NCBI GenBank assembly: GCA_964407825.1
Contig: CAYOXD010000107.1
Location: forward strand, 1-10,409
Source: CAYOXD01 sp964407825
GTDB lineage: Bacteria > Desulfobacterota > Desulfobacteria > Desulfobacterales > JAFDDL01
Direction of reading: 5' to 3'
DNA length: 10,409 nucleotides
Position 1 is the first letter of the stretch. Every line of letters begins with the position of its first letter. Of this stretch, positions 1-7,192 are shown piece after piece. The translations under genes were made by a program, and so were the position numbers. The notes beneath the pieces were generated by a model, which did not search any database, was not told the origin of the DNA, and saw only the letters and a list, made by a program, of their open reading frames with translations.

Positions 1-443
1 TTGTCAATGCTGCCCCGCCAGCCGGAGTGGATATTGGCCACGGCCCCCCCGGCCGGGTCGAAAAGAAGAATCGGCTGGCAATCGGCCGTTTGAATGACGA
101 GGTTGACGCCCGGCGTCGCACAGATGACCGCATCGGCCTCGCGGTTGGCGCCAGCCGCCGGAGAGGCCGCCTCTGGCCCCATCGGGTCGTAGGTCAGAAC
201 GGTTTTGCCATGGACCTGCCGGATAAAAACCAGGGGGGCGTCTCCCATGATCCGTGAGACGATGCGGCGGTTTTTTTCCACCCGCTCGGGTGCGTCGCCC
301 ACCGCGAGACCCACGTTCAGGCTCTCGAAGGGCCCCTGGCTGCAGCCCCCGCGGCGCGTGAAGATCCCGTGGCGAAGCCTCGGAAATGCCGAAAGCGCGG
401 GGAATTGGAAAAATCCGATCCCCTCTGTCTCTCGTTCGATCAC
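1..443 (-). CDS. pgeF: Purine nucleoside phosphorylase / polyphenol oxidase family protein (YfiH/LACC1-like), 3' end outside window
   Basis: Members of this family (YfiH, LACC1; formerly 'multicopper oxidase' or 'laccase domain') are cytosolic zinc enzymes that phosphorolyse adenosine and other purine nucleosides, with adenosine deaminase activity. The reading frame is open from a GTG at 443 to the window edge, giving 147 residues of a protein that is usually about 240-260. The three conserved zinc/active-site positions are visible: His78 in RQVHG, Cys122 in TADCQP and His139 in HSGWRG. The N-terminal FTRRGG and SLNVGLAVGD segments also match the family. The GTG start overlaps the comF stop codon (GTGA), so the gene is probably translated by coupling to comF. 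This frame is too GC-rich to rely on ATG starts, and no ATG lies before conserved sequence. Family assignment is firm; the exact substrate is inferred from homologues. Confidence 0.92.
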   Translation of the reverse strand, partial: MIERETEGIGFFQFPALSAFPRLRHGIFTRRGGCSQGPFESLNVGLAVGDAPERVEKNRRIVSRIMGDAPLVFIRQVHGKTVLTYDPMGPEAASPAAGANREADAVICATPGVNLVIQTADCQPILLFDPAGGAVANIHSGWRGSID

Positions 444-1282
444 TGCTGGGCTCCTTCGCGCCGCTGCCGCACGGGTCGTCTCGTTGCCTGCGGTTTCATG
501 GTTCTTGCCAGGGTCAGTACGTCCACCCGGCCGGCGTTCGCGGCCAGGAGCACCCGGGCGCATTCTCCCACGGTCGCACCGGTGGTGTAGACATCATCCA
601 CCAGGAGAATGTGTTTCCCCGCCAGGCGGGCCTCATCGGGCACGGAAAAGGCGTTTTTGATGTTCCGGCGGCGGTGGTCCCCGTCCAGGCCGGTTTGGGG
701 CGGGGTTCGGCGGTGCCGGGTCAAGGCCTTCCGGGACAGGAAAATGCCGGCTTTGCCACGGGTCTTCCGGTACCGTTCGGGCCAGTCCCTGATCAGCAGC
801 CATGCCTGGTTGAAGCCGCGTCGGCGCATGCGTCGGGCGTGAAGGGGCACCGGCAAGACGAGATCGATGCGCTCCGGTTCCCAGTGCCGTTGAAAGGTCT
901 CGAAGGCTAACTCCCCCAGGGGACGGGCCAGTGTGGTTCTGCCGCCGAATTTGAATTCCCGTATCAGGGTCCGCAGCGGCCCCTCGTAGACCCCGGTGGC
1001 CCTGGCCCGGCCGAAGGGCTTGGGCCTCGTGAGGCAATCACCGCAGAGACGATCCTCCCCGGCCGGGCTCGTGAACATCATGCCGCAGGTGTGGCACAGG
1101 GGGGATGTCACCGGGATGAACCCGGGCAGGCAGGCCGGGCAGAGAACGGCGCCCAGGGCCGGGAGGCCTTGGGCGGCCCCGGCATCGGCCGGGCTTCTCT
1201 CCGCCCGGGACGAGGGCTCGAACGGGTTGCCGCAGCCGACGCACCGCCGGGGGAAGAGCAGCCCCATGAGGGCCGCTCCCAT
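440..1282 (-). CDS. comF: ComF family protein (phosphoribosyltransferase-fold, zinc-ribbon)
   Basis: ComF-type proteins are needed for DNA uptake in naturally competent bacteria and are linked to DNA repair elsewhere. They pair an N-terminal zinc-binding region with a type I phosphoribosyltransferase domain. With the start at 1282 the protein has 280 residues. Four CxxC pairs (Cys14/17, 48/51, 63/66, 80/83) form the zinc region. They are followed by the family signature VPLHARRMRRRGFNQA (145-160), a PQ...RRRN stretch near 195-208 and the PRPP-binding motif LLVDDVYTTGATV (226-238). The open frame extends to an ATG at 1357, but that would overlap icd by 43 bases and add residues unlike the family. 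The ATG at 1282 has a GGAG nine bases upstream and lies 32 bases after the icd stop. The last bases overlap the pgeF start. No other competence gene is in the window, so a role in transformation is not shown. Confidence 0.92.
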   Translation of the reverse strand: MGAALMGLLFPRRCVGCGNPFEPSSRAERSPADAGAAQGLPALGAVLCPACLPGFIPVTSPLCHTCGMMFTSPAGEDRLCGDCLTRPKPFGRARATGVYEGPLRTLIREFKFGGRTTLARPLGELAFETFQRHWEPERIDLVLPVPLHARRMRRRGFNQAWLLIRDWPERYRKTRGKAGIFLSRKALTRHRRTPPQTGLDGDHRRRNIKNAFSVPDEARLAGKHILLVDDVYTTGATVGECARVLLAANAGRVDVLTLARTMKPQATRRPVRQRREGAQQ

Positions 1283-1314
1283 GCGGCGCCACTCCGGGGA
1301 AAAGGCACCCCGCC

Positions 1315-2538
1315 TTATCCCATCTGCTGCACAATTTCCTCGGCGAACCGGGAGCATTTGACCTCCGTCGCGCCTTCGATCTGGCGGGCCAGATCATAGG
1401 TGACGATTCCCTTTTGAATGGTCCTCTGCAGGGCGGTCCGCACCAGGTCCGCCGCGGCCTGCCATCCCATATGGTCCAGCATCATGGCGCCCGAGAGAAT
1501 CAGCGAGCTGGGGTTTACCTTGTCGAGGCCGGCGTACTTGGGAGCCGTGCCGTGGGTGGCCTCGAACACGGCGCATCGATCCCCGATATTGGCGCCGGGG
1601 GCCATGCCGAGGCCTCCCACCTGGGCGGCCAGGGCGTCCGAGATGTAGTCGCCGTTGAGGTTCGGCGTGGCAATCACGCTGAACTCGTCCGGCCGCAGCA
1701 GGACCTGTTGGAAGAGCATGTCCGCGATGCGGTCCTTGATTAGAACCTTTCCCGCCGGCTGGCGGCCGTCGTACCGGTCCCACAGCTCGGCCTCGGTGAG
1801 GGTTTTGTCACCAAACTTTTCCTTTGCCACCTCATAGCCCCACCGGGCAAAGGCCCCTTCGGTGAACTTCATGATGTTGCCCTTGTGCATGAGGGTGACC
1901 GAGGGCAGTCCGTGCTCGATGGCGTAGGCGATGGCACTGGCCACCAGGCGCTTGGTGTTACCGGGGCTGATGGGCTTGATGCCGATGCCCGCCTTGGCCG
2001 GCAGGGAGGCGCCCATTTCATCGCGGCAGAAGGCGGCGATCTTTTCAGCCTCGGCGCTGCCGCTGGCCCATTCGATGCCGGCATAGACATCCTCCGTGTT
2101 CTCCCGGAAGATGACCATGTCGATTTTCTCGGGGGCCTTCATGGGGCTGGGGACCGGGTCGATGTAGCGTACCGGCCGCACGCAGGCATAGAGATCCAGC
2201 TTTTGCCGGATGGTCACGTTGAGGCTTCGGATGCCCTTGCCCACGGGGGTTGTCAGGGGCCCCTTGATGGCCACGACATGGGCCTCGATGGCCTCAAGGG
2301 CCTCGTCGGGGAGCCACTGTCCCGTTGCCTCGTAGCCCTTTTCCCCGACATTGAGCTCCTTCCAGTGAATTTTTTTTTCGCCGCCGAAGGCGCGGGCTAC
2401 CGCCTCGTCGATGACCCGTTCGGTGGCGGCCCAGATGTCCGGCCCGATCCCATCTCCCTGAATAAAGGGAATGATGGGGGTATCCGGCACGCTGAGGGTG
2501 CCGTCGGGCTTGATGACGATTTTGTTTCCTGTTTCCAT
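1315..2538 (-). CDS. icd: Isocitrate dehydrogenase, NADP-dependent
   Basis: Catalyses oxidative decarboxylation of isocitrate to 2-oxoglutarate in the TCA cycle, in the cytosol. The 407-residue protein aligns almost without gaps to E. coli Icd (416 residues). Ser105 in KGIRSLNV matches the substrate-binding and phosphorylatable Ser113. Asp297 and Asp301 in NLNGDYISD are metal ligands. Cofactor choice can be read from the sequence: Lys334-Tyr335 in HGTAPKYAG, with Tyr381 and Arg385, correspond to the NADP-selecting residues Lys344, Tyr345, Tyr391 and Arg395 of E. coli. The ATG at 2538 has AAAGG ten bases upstream and starts at the conserved N terminus. An in-frame ATG at 2601 would add 21 residues without family support. 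It follows rlmB by 93 bases, the widest gap in the cluster, so it may have its own promoter; I could not identify a convincing one. No AceK kinase gene is in view. Confidence 0.97.
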   Translation of the reverse strand: METGNKIVIKPDGTLSVPDTPIIPFIQGDGIGPDIWAATERVIDEAVARAFGGEKKIHWKELNVGEKGYEATGQWLPDEALEAIEAHVVAIKGPLTTPVGKGIRSLNVTIRQKLDLYACVRPVRYIDPVPSPMKAPEKIDMVIFRENTEDVYAGIEWASGSAEAEKIAAFCRDEMGASLPAKAGIGIKPISPGNTKRLVASAIAYAIEHGLPSVTLMHKGNIMKFTEGAFARWGYEVAKEKFGDKTLTEAELWDRYDGRQPAGKVLIKDRIADMLFQQVLLRPDEFSVIATPNLNGDYISDALAAQVGGLGMAPGANIGDRCAVFEATHGTAPKYAGLDKVNPSSLILSGAMMLDHMGWQAAADLVRTALQRTIQKGIVTYDLARQIEGATEVKCSRFAEEIVQQMG

Positions 2539-2631
2539 AATGATGCAGCCTTTCCTAACTCGTTGAACTTCGGCGTCCTGTTCCGACGGACCTTGCCCCA
2601 TGCGTTCTATCCAAAAACAGGCGCCGGAGGG

Positions 2632-3378
2632 TTATGGGTAAGTGGTTCTCTGCCGCATGATCTCATACATGGCCACGGCGCCGGCCACCGATGCGTTCAG
2701 GGAATCGAGGGGGCCCTGCTGGGGAATAGCCACCAGCATGTCGCAGTGCTGTTTCACCAGGGGGCGGATTCCCTTTTCCTCCCCGCCCACCACCAGGGCT
2801 GCCGGCCCCCTCAGGTCCATCCCGTAGAGGGACTGTCCAGCCCCGGCATCCAGGCCGAAGATCCAGATGCCGCTCTTCTTGAAAATGTCGAGGGTGCGGC
2901 TCAGATTGGTGACCCTCGCCAGCCGAACATGCTCCAGGGCGCCAGCGGAGGCCTTGGAGACGGCCGGCGTCGGCGGCGCACTTCGATCCTTCGGGATGAT
3001 GACGCCGTGAATCCCCACGGCCAGCGCTGAGCGGATCAGCGCCCCGAGATTGTGCGGATCGAGCACCGAATCGATCACCAGGAAAAAAGGCGGGGCCTTT
3101 TCCGTCGCGGGTGCCTGGACAATCGCCTCCACCTGCGTCAGGGGAAGGGCGCCGACCCGGGCGCATACACCCTGGTGGTGTTGCGTACGGGAGATGGCCT
3201 GGATCCGGTCCATGGGATGGATCTCAACGGGAATCCCCCGGGACCGGGCCAGGGCCGTCAGCGGCTCCTTTCGATTTCCCGACAGCTCCTGGCCCAGACA
3301 AAGACTGTGGATGCTTCGGCGTCGGGCCCGCAAGGCCTCCATGACAGGGTGCAGCCCATAGAGGACCTCCGGCTTCAT
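2632..3378 (-). CDS. rlmB: 23S rRNA (guanosine-2'-O-)-methyltransferase, RlmB/TrmH family
   Basis: SPOUT-class RNA methyltransferase that places a 2'-O-methyl group on ribose; E. coli RlmB modifies G2251 of 23S rRNA. The 248 residues match the RlmB length (243 in E. coli) and layout. An N-terminal substrate-binding domain beginning VLYGLHPVMEAL is followed by the trefoil-knot catalytic domain with motif 1 LDPHNLGALIRSA (106-118, Asn110 and Arg116), motif 2 GGEEKGI (198-204) and motif 3 LDSLNASVAGAVAMYE (224-239). The ATG overlaps the gmk stop (ATGA at 3378-3375), so translation is probably coupled. Closely related TrmH enzymes act on tRNA Gm18, but the N-terminal domain favours the rRNA group. 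Placement between gmk and icd is not the classic position for this gene. Confidence 0.93.
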   Translation of the reverse strand: MKPEVLYGLHPVMEALRARRRSIHSLCLGQELSGNRKEPLTALARSRGIPVEIHPMDRIQAISRTQHHQGVCARVGALPLTQVEAIVQAPATEKAPPFFLVIDSVLDPHNLGALIRSALAVGIHGVIIPKDRSAPPTPAVSKASAGALEHVRLARVTNLSRTLDIFKKSGIWIFGLDAGAGQSLYGMDLRGPAALVVGGEEKGIRPLVKQHCDMLVAIPQQGPLDSLNASVAGAVAMYEIMRQRTTYP

Positions 3379-4010
3379 GGACCCTGCCCCGCCGGGCAGG
3401 ACGGGTCCTTGCGCCGATATGCCCCCACCAGCTCGATGAGCTCCGAAACGCTCCGCTCGAGACGGTCGTTTACAAGGATATGACGGTAAAGGTGGCGCTG
3501 GGAGATTTCATCCTCGGCGTTTCTCAACCGCCGCTGGATCACCGCCTGCGTGTCCGTGCCCCTGGCAGCGAGTCTCTCTTCCAGCACGGCCATGGAGGGC
3601 GGCATGATAAAGATGGTGACGCTGTCCGGAAACCGTTTCAGGATCTGCCGGGCGCCCTGCACATCGATATCCAGGAGTACATCCTCGCCCGTGGAAACGA
3701 TGCTTTCGATAAATTCCGCGCTGGTGCCATACCGGTTTCCATGAACCTCGGCCCATTCGGCCCATGTCCCGCGATCGAGCCCGGCCTGAAAGGCCTCCTG
3801 GCTGATGAAGTGGTAGTCCACCCCTTCCCGCTCTCCGGCCCTTGGGGGCCGGGTGGTGTAGGAGACGGAGTAGCGGATGTCCGGAAAGTGCCGCCTGAGG
3901 GCCCGGCACAGGGTCGTTTTGCCCGCACCCGAGGGGGCCGACACGATAAAGCACTGGCCCCGGTGCCCGGAGCCGCCCCCCTCACGGCTGGTCGTCTTCA
4001 ATGGGGACAT
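3375..4010 (-). CDS. gmk: Guanylate kinase
   Basis: Phosphorylates GMP to GDP with ATP in the cytosol, feeding GTP, dGTP and (p)ppGpp pools. From the ATG at 4010 the protein has 211 residues, near the usual 200-210. The P-loop SAPSGAGKTT spans 24-33, the GMP-binding SYTTRPPR spans 50-57, NRYGTS lies near 92-97 and DIDVQGA at 114-120. All core motifs are intact. The start is uncertain. An in-frame ATG at 4031 has its GAGGG directly against the codon, whereas the ATG at 4010 has AGGA twelve bases upstream. Either start lies inside the 3' end of the preceding remA-like gene (overlap 29 or 50 bases), so the N-terminal 20 residues are dual-coding and probably unconserved. The stop overlaps the rlmB start. 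rpoZ, which often follows gmk, is absent here. Confidence 0.96.
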   Translation of the reverse strand: MSPLKTTSREGGGSGHRGQCFIVSAPSGAGKTTLCRALRRHFPDIRYSVSYTTRPPRAGEREGVDYHFISQEAFQAGLDRGTWAEWAEVHGNRYGTSAEFIESIVSTGEDVLLDIDVQGARQILKRFPDSVTIFIMPPSMAVLEERLAARGTDTQAVIQRRLRNAEDEISQRHLYRHILVNDRLERSVSELIELVGAYRRKDPSCPAGQGP

Positions 4011-4275
4011 TCGATTTTGTTTTCCTGGCATCCCTCACACCGGCATAGCGCTGCGAGATGGTTTCCGCCTGGATGGCCGACAAGAAAATATGGTTGCTGT
4101 CCATCACGATGATCGAACGGGTTCTTCGACCGTGGGTGACATCCACCAGCCGGTTTTCCTCCCGGGCCTGATCCTTCAGGCGTTTCATGGGGGCCGAGTT
4201 CGGTGAGACAATGGCCACCACCCGATCCGCTACGACGGTGTTGCCGAACCCGATATTTAAAAGATCCTGTTCCAT
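3982..4275 (-). CDS. remA: DUF370 / RemA-like regulatory protein
   Basis: Homologue of RemA (extracellular matrix regulatory protein, DUF370), a small DNA-binding activator of biofilm-matrix genes in Bacillus. Its role in proteobacteria is not established. The 97 residues carry the whole signature: LLNIGFGNTVVADRVVAIVSPNSAPMKRL at the N-terminal half, then HGRRTRSIIVMDSNHIFLSAIQAETI, with the paired Arg50-Arg51 implicated in DNA binding. The C-terminal tail after about residue 77 (charged, ending IEDDQP) extends beyond the usual 80-90 residue core and is encoded in the stretch that overlaps gmk. The ATG has GGAG five bases upstream. Position between yicC and gmk is the conserved context of this family. 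The symbol is by homology only; a matrix-control function is inference. Confidence 0.9.
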   Translation of the reverse strand: MEQDLLNIGFGNTVVADRVVAIVSPNSAPMKRLKDQAREENRLVDVTHGRRTRSIIVMDSNHIFLSAIQAETISQRYAGVRDARKTKSNVPIEDDQP

Positions 4276-4302
4276 GTTCGCTCCAATTGGGGGTTCGCGT
4301 TT

Positions 4303-5187
4303 CTACTCCACGTTCTGCACCTGTTCCCGCATTTTTTCAAGCTCAGATTTTACCTCCACGATGGTATGGGAAATTTCGGCATTGCCCGCCTTGGACCCCA
4401 TGGTGTTGAATTCCCGGTTCAACTCCTGAAGAAGGAAATTGAGTTTGCGGCCGGCGGCCTCCTCCCGGTCCATGATGGACCGGAACTGCTGAATGTGACT
4501 GCGGGCGCGGATGATCTCCTCCGAGATGTCGCTGCGGTCCGCCAGCAGGGCCGCCTCCTGGGAGATCCGGGCGGCATCGATTTCCACCAGCCCCCGGGTG
4601 AGGGCGGCGATCCGTTCGGTCAGACGCTGCCGGTAGCGCTCCAGAAGACCACTCGTGGCCGTTTCGATGAGGGCGAGGGATTCGGCCACGGTTTGCAGCC
4701 GACCGGAAAGATCCTTCGCAAGGTGGGCGCCCTCGGTGCTGCGCATGGCGCACAGGTCTTCCAGGGCCCCATCGAGGCAATCGCCGATGACCTGCCAGTC
4801 CGCGTCCATGTCCCGTTGCCGTTCAGCCGGTCGGATGATGTTGCCGGTGGACATCAGCAACTCGAGGGTGATGGCGCCGCTCAGATCAAGGGCATCCCTG
4901 AGTTTGTCCAGGGCATTGTGATAGGCCCGGGCCTTGGCCATGTTGACGTCGTAACATTCGGTGTCATCCACCTCCTGGGGCGTTACCTGGCAGCTTATTT
5001 CGATGCGTCCGCGGCTCACCCGTCGGGAGACCCGGCCCCTGATCCGCTCCTCCAGAACCTGGTACGCCGATGGGATCCGGATGGAAATATCCAATCCCTT
5101 GCTGTTGAATGCCCGGATTTCCATCAGCACGGACAACGATTCGGTGTTCTTCTCCGCCCGGGTAAAGGCGGTCATGCTGGTTAACAT
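4303..5187 (-). CDS. yicC: YicC/YloC family endoribonuclease
   Basis: YicC-family proteins are stress-linked cytosolic endoribonucleases; E. coli YicC has been tied to degradation of the small RNA RyhB. The 294 residues match the usual length of about 290. The N terminus begins LTSMTAFTRAE, as in the family's SMTGFGR, followed by EIRAFNSKGLDI (23-34) and VSRGRIEI (57-64). MRSTEGAHL (148-156) follows mid-protein. The C-terminal domain carries DISEEIIRARSHIQQF (220-235) and a highly conserved run with GRKLNFLLQELNREFNTMGSK (246-266), ending in MREQVQNVE. The acidic and histidine-rich C-terminal domain is thought to hold the metal site. The ATG at 5187 has AGGA eleven bases upstream and lies 13 bases after the DUF4416 stop, consistent with one operon. 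Confidence 0.94.
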   Translation of the reverse strand: MLTSMTAFTRAEKNTESLSVLMEIRAFNSKGLDISIRIPSAYQVLEERIRGRVSRRVSRGRIEISCQVTPQEVDDTECYDVNMAKARAYHNALDKLRDALDLSGAITLELLMSTGNIIRPAERQRDMDADWQVIGDCLDGALEDLCAMRSTEGAHLAKDLSGRLQTVAESLALIETATSGLLERYRQRLTERIAALTRGLVEIDAARISQEAALLADRSDISEEIIRARSHIQQFRSIMDREEAAGRKLNFLLQELNREFNTMGSKAGNAEISHTIVEVKSELEKMREQVQNVE

Positions 5188-5200
5188 GGTGGTTGCGTTC

Positions 5201-5848
5201 CTAACGGTTTATTGGGTTTGTCGAGTCTATTGCGTCCCCCCTGTCCACAGGGGACGGGGTTGGCGGATAGTCCGTCTCCAAAGGCGCCCTCTTCCCATCC
5301 GGGGCCGCGGGGTGTCCATTAGCGGCGTTCAGATCAACGGTGTACTTTTTGCGGGCGCTTTGCAGGAACCCGATGACCTCTTCGCTCCTGTAATCCGGAT
5401 AGGTCCAGGCAAGGGGCTGGAATTCGCCCCGGGTGTAGATCAGCGTCAGATCGGCGTATATCCCCCGGCCGATGTAAATCCTGTGGGAGAAGTTCTTTCC
5501 GGTGGCGAGGACGAAGCGCTCATGGAGCAGATACCCCGGATCGATGTTGACCCGGCGTCCGGCCCCATGGCTGAAAAGGCTCTCGATCTCGTTGGTGGTG
5601 CATTTGATCCGGGAAAGGTCCCCCTGGGCGATCAGGTCGTGAAATCCCATCATCCGCCGGAAGAGGGGGCTTCCCATCTCCGTGCGGTAATAATCGGTGT
5701 AGTGGAAGGAAAACCACTGACTGATCATGTCCGGCTCGCCGAACCGTTCCGAGAGGTGCGTCGCGGCGGGCTGAAAGAGCGCCTTTTCACCGGTGATGAG
5801 GCTGATGAGCAGCTTTGCGGGTTTCGGTGATTGGGGATGACTCATCAT
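5201..5848 (-). CDS. DUF4416 family protein, function unknown
   Basis: Member of DUF4416, a family found mainly in Desulfobacterota and other anaerobes, with no established biochemical role. Visible signatures are PAKLLISLITG (10-20), SFHYTDYYRTEMG (47-59), IKCTTNEIE (81-89), RRVNIDPGYL (98-107), RFVLATGKNFSHRIYIGRGIYADLTLIY (111-138) and LAWTYPDYR (146-154). The Asp/His/Tyr-rich conserved core suggests an enzyme or nucleic-acid-associated protein, but that is speculation. No signal peptide or membrane segment is seen, so it should be cytosolic. Residues from about 172 to 215 form a Pro/Asp-rich low-complexity tail beyond the core. Two adjacent ATG codons (5848 and 5845) are equally plausible; AAGG lies five or eight bases upstream. 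It sits between the Trm112-like gene and yicC. Confidence 0.88.
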   Translation of the reverse strand: MMSHPQSPKPAKLLISLITGEKALFQPAATHLSERFGEPDMISQWFSFHYTDYYRTEMGSPLFRRMMGFHDLIAQGDLSRIKCTTNEIESLFSHGAGRRVNIDPGYLLHERFVLATGKNFSHRIYIGRGIYADLTLIYTRGEFQPLAWTYPDYRSEEVIGFLQSARKKYTVDLNAANGHPAAPDGKRAPLETDYPPTPSPVDRGDAIDSTNPINR

Positions 5849-5879
5849 TTACACCTTCGCCATTTCCGACGTAGCCGGA

Positions 5880-6050
5880 TCAGGCAATGGGGCGGGCCTC
5901 GTCGATCAGCATGATGGGGATATCCTCCCGGATTTCATAGAGCAGCTTGCAGGCCTGGCAGATGAGCCCGTCTTCGGTTTCATTCATTTCAAGGGGGCCT
6001 TTGCACTTCGGGCATGCGAGAATTTCAAGAAGTTCCTTGCTGACAGCCAT
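5880..6050 (-). CDS. Trm112 family (UPF0434/YcaR-like) small zinc protein
   Basis: A 56-residue protein, short enough to be missed by length-filtered gene calls. It begins MAVSKELLEILACPKCKGPL, the family hallmark, and has two zinc-ligand pairs, Cys13/Cys16 (CPKC) and Cys31/Cys34 (CQAC), followed by YEIREDIPIMLIDEARPI, which matches the C-terminal 'PVR.GIPVML..EA' consensus. Eukaryotic and archaeal Trm112 activates tRNA, rRNA and release-factor methyltransferases by binding them; bacterial relatives are largely uncharacterised. The start is supported by a very strong GGAGGAG a few bases upstream of the ATG. It lies 45 bases after the ketoacyl synthase gene and 31 before the DUF4416 gene, on the same strand. 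Its partner, if any, is unknown. Methyltransferases encoded nearby (RlmB, the OvoA-like enzyme) are not known Trm112 clients. Confidence 0.9.
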   Translation of the reverse strand: MAVSKELLEILACPKCKGPLEMNETEDGLICQACKLLYEIREDIPIMLIDEARPIA

Positions 6051-6095
6051 TTGTCTCCTCCTTTGACGCGGATTGCAGCGCCTGAGCCCCGAGTC

Positions 6096-7157
6096 TCAGG
6101 GCATGCGATAGATCATGGAGTTGATATTCATGCCCGCCCCCACCGAAGCGAACACCACCAGGTCCCCCGATGCCAGGTGATGGTCCCCCAGTTTCCCCTT
6201 GCGGATCAAATCGAACAGGGTGGGCAGGGTGGCCACCGAGCTATTGCCGGTCCAGGAGATCATCATGGGGGCGATGCCGGTGGGGATATTCTCATGACCG
6301 CACAATTTGAACAGCCGTTTCAACATGGCCTCGTCCATCTTTTCGTTTGCCTGGTGCAGCAGGACTTTGTTGATCTCGGTGATCCCGATGCCGGCCTTTT
6401 CCAGATTGTTCCGGATGTGTTCCGGGACACGCTTTACGGCGTACCTGTATATGTCATGCCCCTGCATCTTAATGTACAGGGTGCCGTCGCGCAGCTCCGG
6501 CCGATTGGTTTCCCCATAGCGCAACAGGTAAGCCTCCTTGAGGGTGTCCGTCCGGGTCAGGTGACTCACGATGCCGGCATCCTGATCCGTTGCCTCCATG
6601 AGGGTGGCGCCGGCGCCGTCGGCAAATATCATGATGTCCACATCATGGGGATCCGTGACCCGTGAGAGGATCTCCGCGCCGATGACCAGGATGCGCTTGG
6701 CGTCTCCGGACTTGATGAAATAATCGGCCATGATGGCTCCCTGGAGCCAGCCAGGGCACCCGAAGGGAAGATCGAATGCCACGGTGTATGGGTTTTTGAT
6801 CTGAAGCTTGTGCTTGACCCGGGAGGCCACGGTGGGCAGCATGTTGACCTGGCGGCTGCCGGTGGCCACGTCCCCGAAGTTGTGCCCCACGATGATATAG
6901 TCGAGGGTTTCGGGGTCTGTGCCCGCCAGGGCCTCCTGGGCGGCCAGGGCGGCCATATCCGAGGCCAGAAGCCCGTCGGGGGCGTAGCGTCTCTCCTTTA
7001 TACCGGTGATCTCCTCCAGTTTGGCGATGATATCACGGGTGGGTTTTTCCATCCTGTTTCCCGTGCTATCATAGAAGGTGTGGTCGAGAAAGTAGTCATT
7101 GGGGACTACATTGTCGGGGATGTAGCTCCCAGTGCTGGTAATGATGGCGTTTGTCAT
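6096..7157 (-). CDS. 3-oxoacyl-ACP synthase III family protein (FabH-like thiolase fold)
   Basis: A condensing enzyme of the KAS III group, expected to join an acyl-CoA with malonyl-ACP or another acceptor. The protein has 353 residues from the ATG at 7157, longer than E. coli FabH (317). The full Cys-His-Asn triad is visible: Cys134 in PFGCPGW, His268 in LHQANEKM and Asn305 in WTGNSSVATLP, matching Cys112, His244 and Asn274. The extra length includes an N-terminal insertion near 20-45 (FLDHTFYDSTGN), a feature I associate with a FabH-like subgroup rather than housekeeping FabH. The start at 7157 has AGGG four bases upstream and AAGGAG further back; an upstream ATG at 7214 would run through the promoter region and is rejected. 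No ACP or other fab gene is nearby, so the pathway is unknown. It heads the minus-strand cluster. Confidence 0.88.
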   Translation of the reverse strand: MTNAIITSTGSYIPDNVVPNDYFLDHTFYDSTGNRMEKPTRDIIAKLEEITGIKERRYAPDGLLASDMAALAAQEALAGTDPETLDYIIVGHNFGDVATGSRQVNMLPTVASRVKHKLQIKNPYTVAFDLPFGCPGWLQGAIMADYFIKSGDAKRILVIGAEILSRVTDPHDVDIMIFADGAGATLMEATDQDAGIVSHLTRTDTLKEAYLLRYGETNRPELRDGTLYIKMQGHDIYRYAVKRVPEHIRNNLEKAGIGITEINKVLLHQANEKMDEAMLKRLFKLCGHENIPTGIAPMMISWTGNSSVATLPTLFDLIRKGKLGDHHLASGDLVVFASVGAGMNINSMIYRMP

Positions 7158-7192
7158 GATGCCCTGCGTTCTCCTTGGTTGAAATTGACTGT

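Noticed and set aside
2539..2631. GGCGCC followed by a TTTTT run after rlmB on the minus strand, considered as a terminator.
   Set aside because: The GC part is a short palindrome without a loop and cannot make a credible stem before the T-run.
1885..3030. A 381-codon plus-strand open frame across icd and rlmB.
   Set aside because: It is the antisense shadow of two firmly identified genes in GC-rich DNA; its translation is Gly/Asp/His-rich and resembles no family I know.
4366..5184. A 272-codon plus-strand open frame opposite yicC.
   Set aside because: Antisense shadow of a conserved gene with no SD or recognisable domain.
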